A DNA stretch of 64,000 nt from Porphyrobacter sp. SLTP (GTDB lineage: Bacteria; Pseudomonadota; Alphaproteobacteria; Sphingomonadales; Sphingomonadaceae), in the NCBI RefSeq assembly GCF_009905735.1, contig NZ_JAAALE010000007.1, positions 62,001-126,000 of the forward strand, in the 5' to 3' direction. Below the pieces are notes generated by a model. The model was not told the origin of the DNA. It did not search any database and worked only from the letters and a program-made list of their open reading frames with translations. This document shows positions 62,966 to 64,000 of the stretch, piece by piece; the stretch's first letter is position 1; every line of letters starts with the position of its first letter. A program made the translations under genes and the position numbers.

Positions 62966-64000
62966 TCATATGTTAGGAGTTGCGCCGTTTGAAACGACAA
63001 CGCGCAATGTTGGTAAATGGCCCCCGGAATTTGCAATTTCTGCATTTTTCAGCGCACGCCACGGCATTTGCGGGCGTTTGCTGACCGCCCCCTCGCGGCA
63101 CAGCATGGCAAGAAACGCGTCATCTGCGACCGCGGTGACATAGGGCGCATCCGTGCCGCGGCCCGTGCTCGTCACCCCGCTATCGCGCAGCCGCGCCCAG
63201 GCGTCATGCAGCCGCCAAGCGGCGCGGCCCATCCCGGCCTCGTGCAAGGTCAGGGCCAAGGCATGGATCAGCGCCGGGGCATCGAGCGGCAGGCGGCTCA
63301 TCCCTTCTCCCGGCGTTTCGGACGTGACCAATTGCAGGCTGCGCCCGAACCACAGCATCGGCCAGGCGCGGCGGACGCCACTGGTCTCGGCGAGGACCGT
63401 GAACACGGTGCTGCGCAGATCGGGCATCGCGATGATCGCATCCCACAGCACCGCGCCGGACATCAGCGGCACCAGCGCGTCTTCGATGGTGAGGATGTCG
63501 AGTTCCAGCCCGTCACGCGTCAGGCTCTTGCCTGCCGCCAGCAATTGCCGGGCCACCGCATTGCGCTGGCGAGCATGGCAGATGATCGCGACATGCTCGC
63601 GCCCCTCGGCCCGCGCGGCGCGGAGCATTGTCCGGAGCACAGCGGCGCGCGGCGTCGGGACATCGCCCACCGCCTCAGCGAGGCAGACAGAAGGGTGCGG
63701 GGACATCAGCACGATATCGGTACCGCCGCGCGCAGCGGGCGCACCGCGCGCATGATCGATCAGGTAGCTGGCAACATACTGCGCCTGCGGCAATCCGGCG
63801 AGGCCGCCGTGCTGGAAGGCCAAGGGGCTCCAGCCGATCCACGGCGCGAACACCGGCGCAGGTGCTGCCAGCTGTCCCGCGCTGGCCGCCCAGTCGGCCA
63901 TCCGGGCCAGGCGCCCGGACGGGCGGGCAGGCGTGAGGAACTCCGTCTCGACCCCGAGCCATGCGAGCAGCTGCGCCAAGCCGTCGCGCCACGCATCGGG
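62966..64000 (-). CDS. Degenerate isocitrate/isopropylmalate dehydrogenase-like protein (5' end beyond window)
   Basis: The visible 345 codons follow the order of this dehydrogenase fold: ...RAARAEGREHVAIICHARQ where active enzymes have 'GRKKVTAVHKAN'; DILTIEDALVPLMSGAVLWD, then AIIAMPDLRSTVFTVLAETS where they have '[15 protein letters not shown]'; and LPLDAPALIHALALTLHEAG. The catalytic Lys and metal-binding Asp residues are replaced, so it is probably a pseudo-enzyme. An in-frame TTG at 63979 is unlikely to be the start; the frame stays open to the window edge. It precedes the ArsR gene by 12 nt. Confidence 0.6.
   Translation of the reverse strand, partial: PDAWRDGLAQLLAWLGVETEFLTPARPSGRLARMADWAASAGQLAAPAPVFAPWIGWSPLAFQHGGLAGLPQAQYVASYLIDHARGAPAARGGTDIVLMSPHPSVCLAEAVGDVPTPRAAVLRTMLRAARAEGREHVAIICHARQRNAVARQLLAAGKSLTRDGLELDILTIEDALVPLMSGAVLWDAIIAMPDLRSTVFTVLAETSGVRRAWPMLWFGRSLQLVTSETPGEGMSRLPLDAPALIHALALTLHEAGMGRAAWRLHDAWARLRDSGVTSTGRGTDAPYVTAVADDAFLAMLCREGAVSKRPQMPWRALKNAEIANSGGHLPTLRVVVSNGATPNI

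Overview
The window is a GC-rich chromosomal segment from an alphaproteobacterium. Several things together point to Sphingomonadales, most likely an Erythrobacteraceae member (Erythrobacter/Porphyrobacter-like): the gene content, an S12 protein carrying Arg88, a ribosomal L3 with an acidic tail, a large TonB-dependent receptor, a methylsuccinyl-CoA-dehydrogenase-like gene, and many short palindromic dispersed repeats. The assignment is an inference from sequence character, not from a database search.

Layout. (1) 1-11717, minus strand: the str and S10/spc ribosomal operons in canonical order, rpsL-rpsG-fusA-tuf, then rpsJ-rplC-rplD-rplW-rplB-rpsS-rplV-rpsC-rplP-rpmC-rpsQ-rplN-rplX-rplE (cut by the window edge). 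tuf ends in a strong terminator. A new promoter and a terminator-like leader hairpin precede rpsJ. An unusually long, highly structured 271-nt spacer separates rpsJ from rplC. (2) 11718-14451: an accessory pocket with palindromic repeats and an AT-rich P-loop ATPase gene. (3) 14452-18235: an HTH protein, a LysR regulator, apaG, a membrane protein and a VanX-like dipeptidase. (4) 18198-25592: a regulatory and secreted-protein cluster. It holds an FAD oxidoreductase next to a Tat-exported protein with five FPGDMF repeats, an ECF sigma factor, a Ser/Thr kinase with a membrane anchor and TPR-like tail, and three exported proteins. (5) 25776-36863: metZ, a TetR pair, GT39 and GT2-GtrA glycosyltransferases, leuB, recO, ubiK, tspO and tlyA. 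Two separate small GIY-YIG nuclease genes lie here, each bracketed by inverted palindromic repeats. (6) 36864-45723: two micro-ORFs with a perfect 14-nt Shine-Dalgarno, then ilvE-trhO-GST, a LysR/pirin/azoreductase locus, and nadE with an EamA transporter. (7) 45789-52848: topoisomerase IB, YghU-type GST, tRNA-Gln, MFS, CsaA, twin MAPEG genes, trxB and a phosphatase. (8) 53022-64000: two acyl-CoA dehydrogenases flanking a TonB receptor, then an ArsR-carbonic anhydrase-SulP-ArsR block followed by a degenerate isopropylmalate-dehydrogenase-like gene.

The observation I rate highest is the repeated architecture 'inverted palindromic repeat - small GIY-YIG gene - inverted palindromic repeat', seen twice about 3 kb apart with two unrelated repeat sequences. 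In both, the ATG directly follows the bases ATCC at the inner repeat end. Repeat-only relatives lie elsewhere in the window. This suggests a single-gene mobile unit, or a nuclease linked to REP-type repeats.
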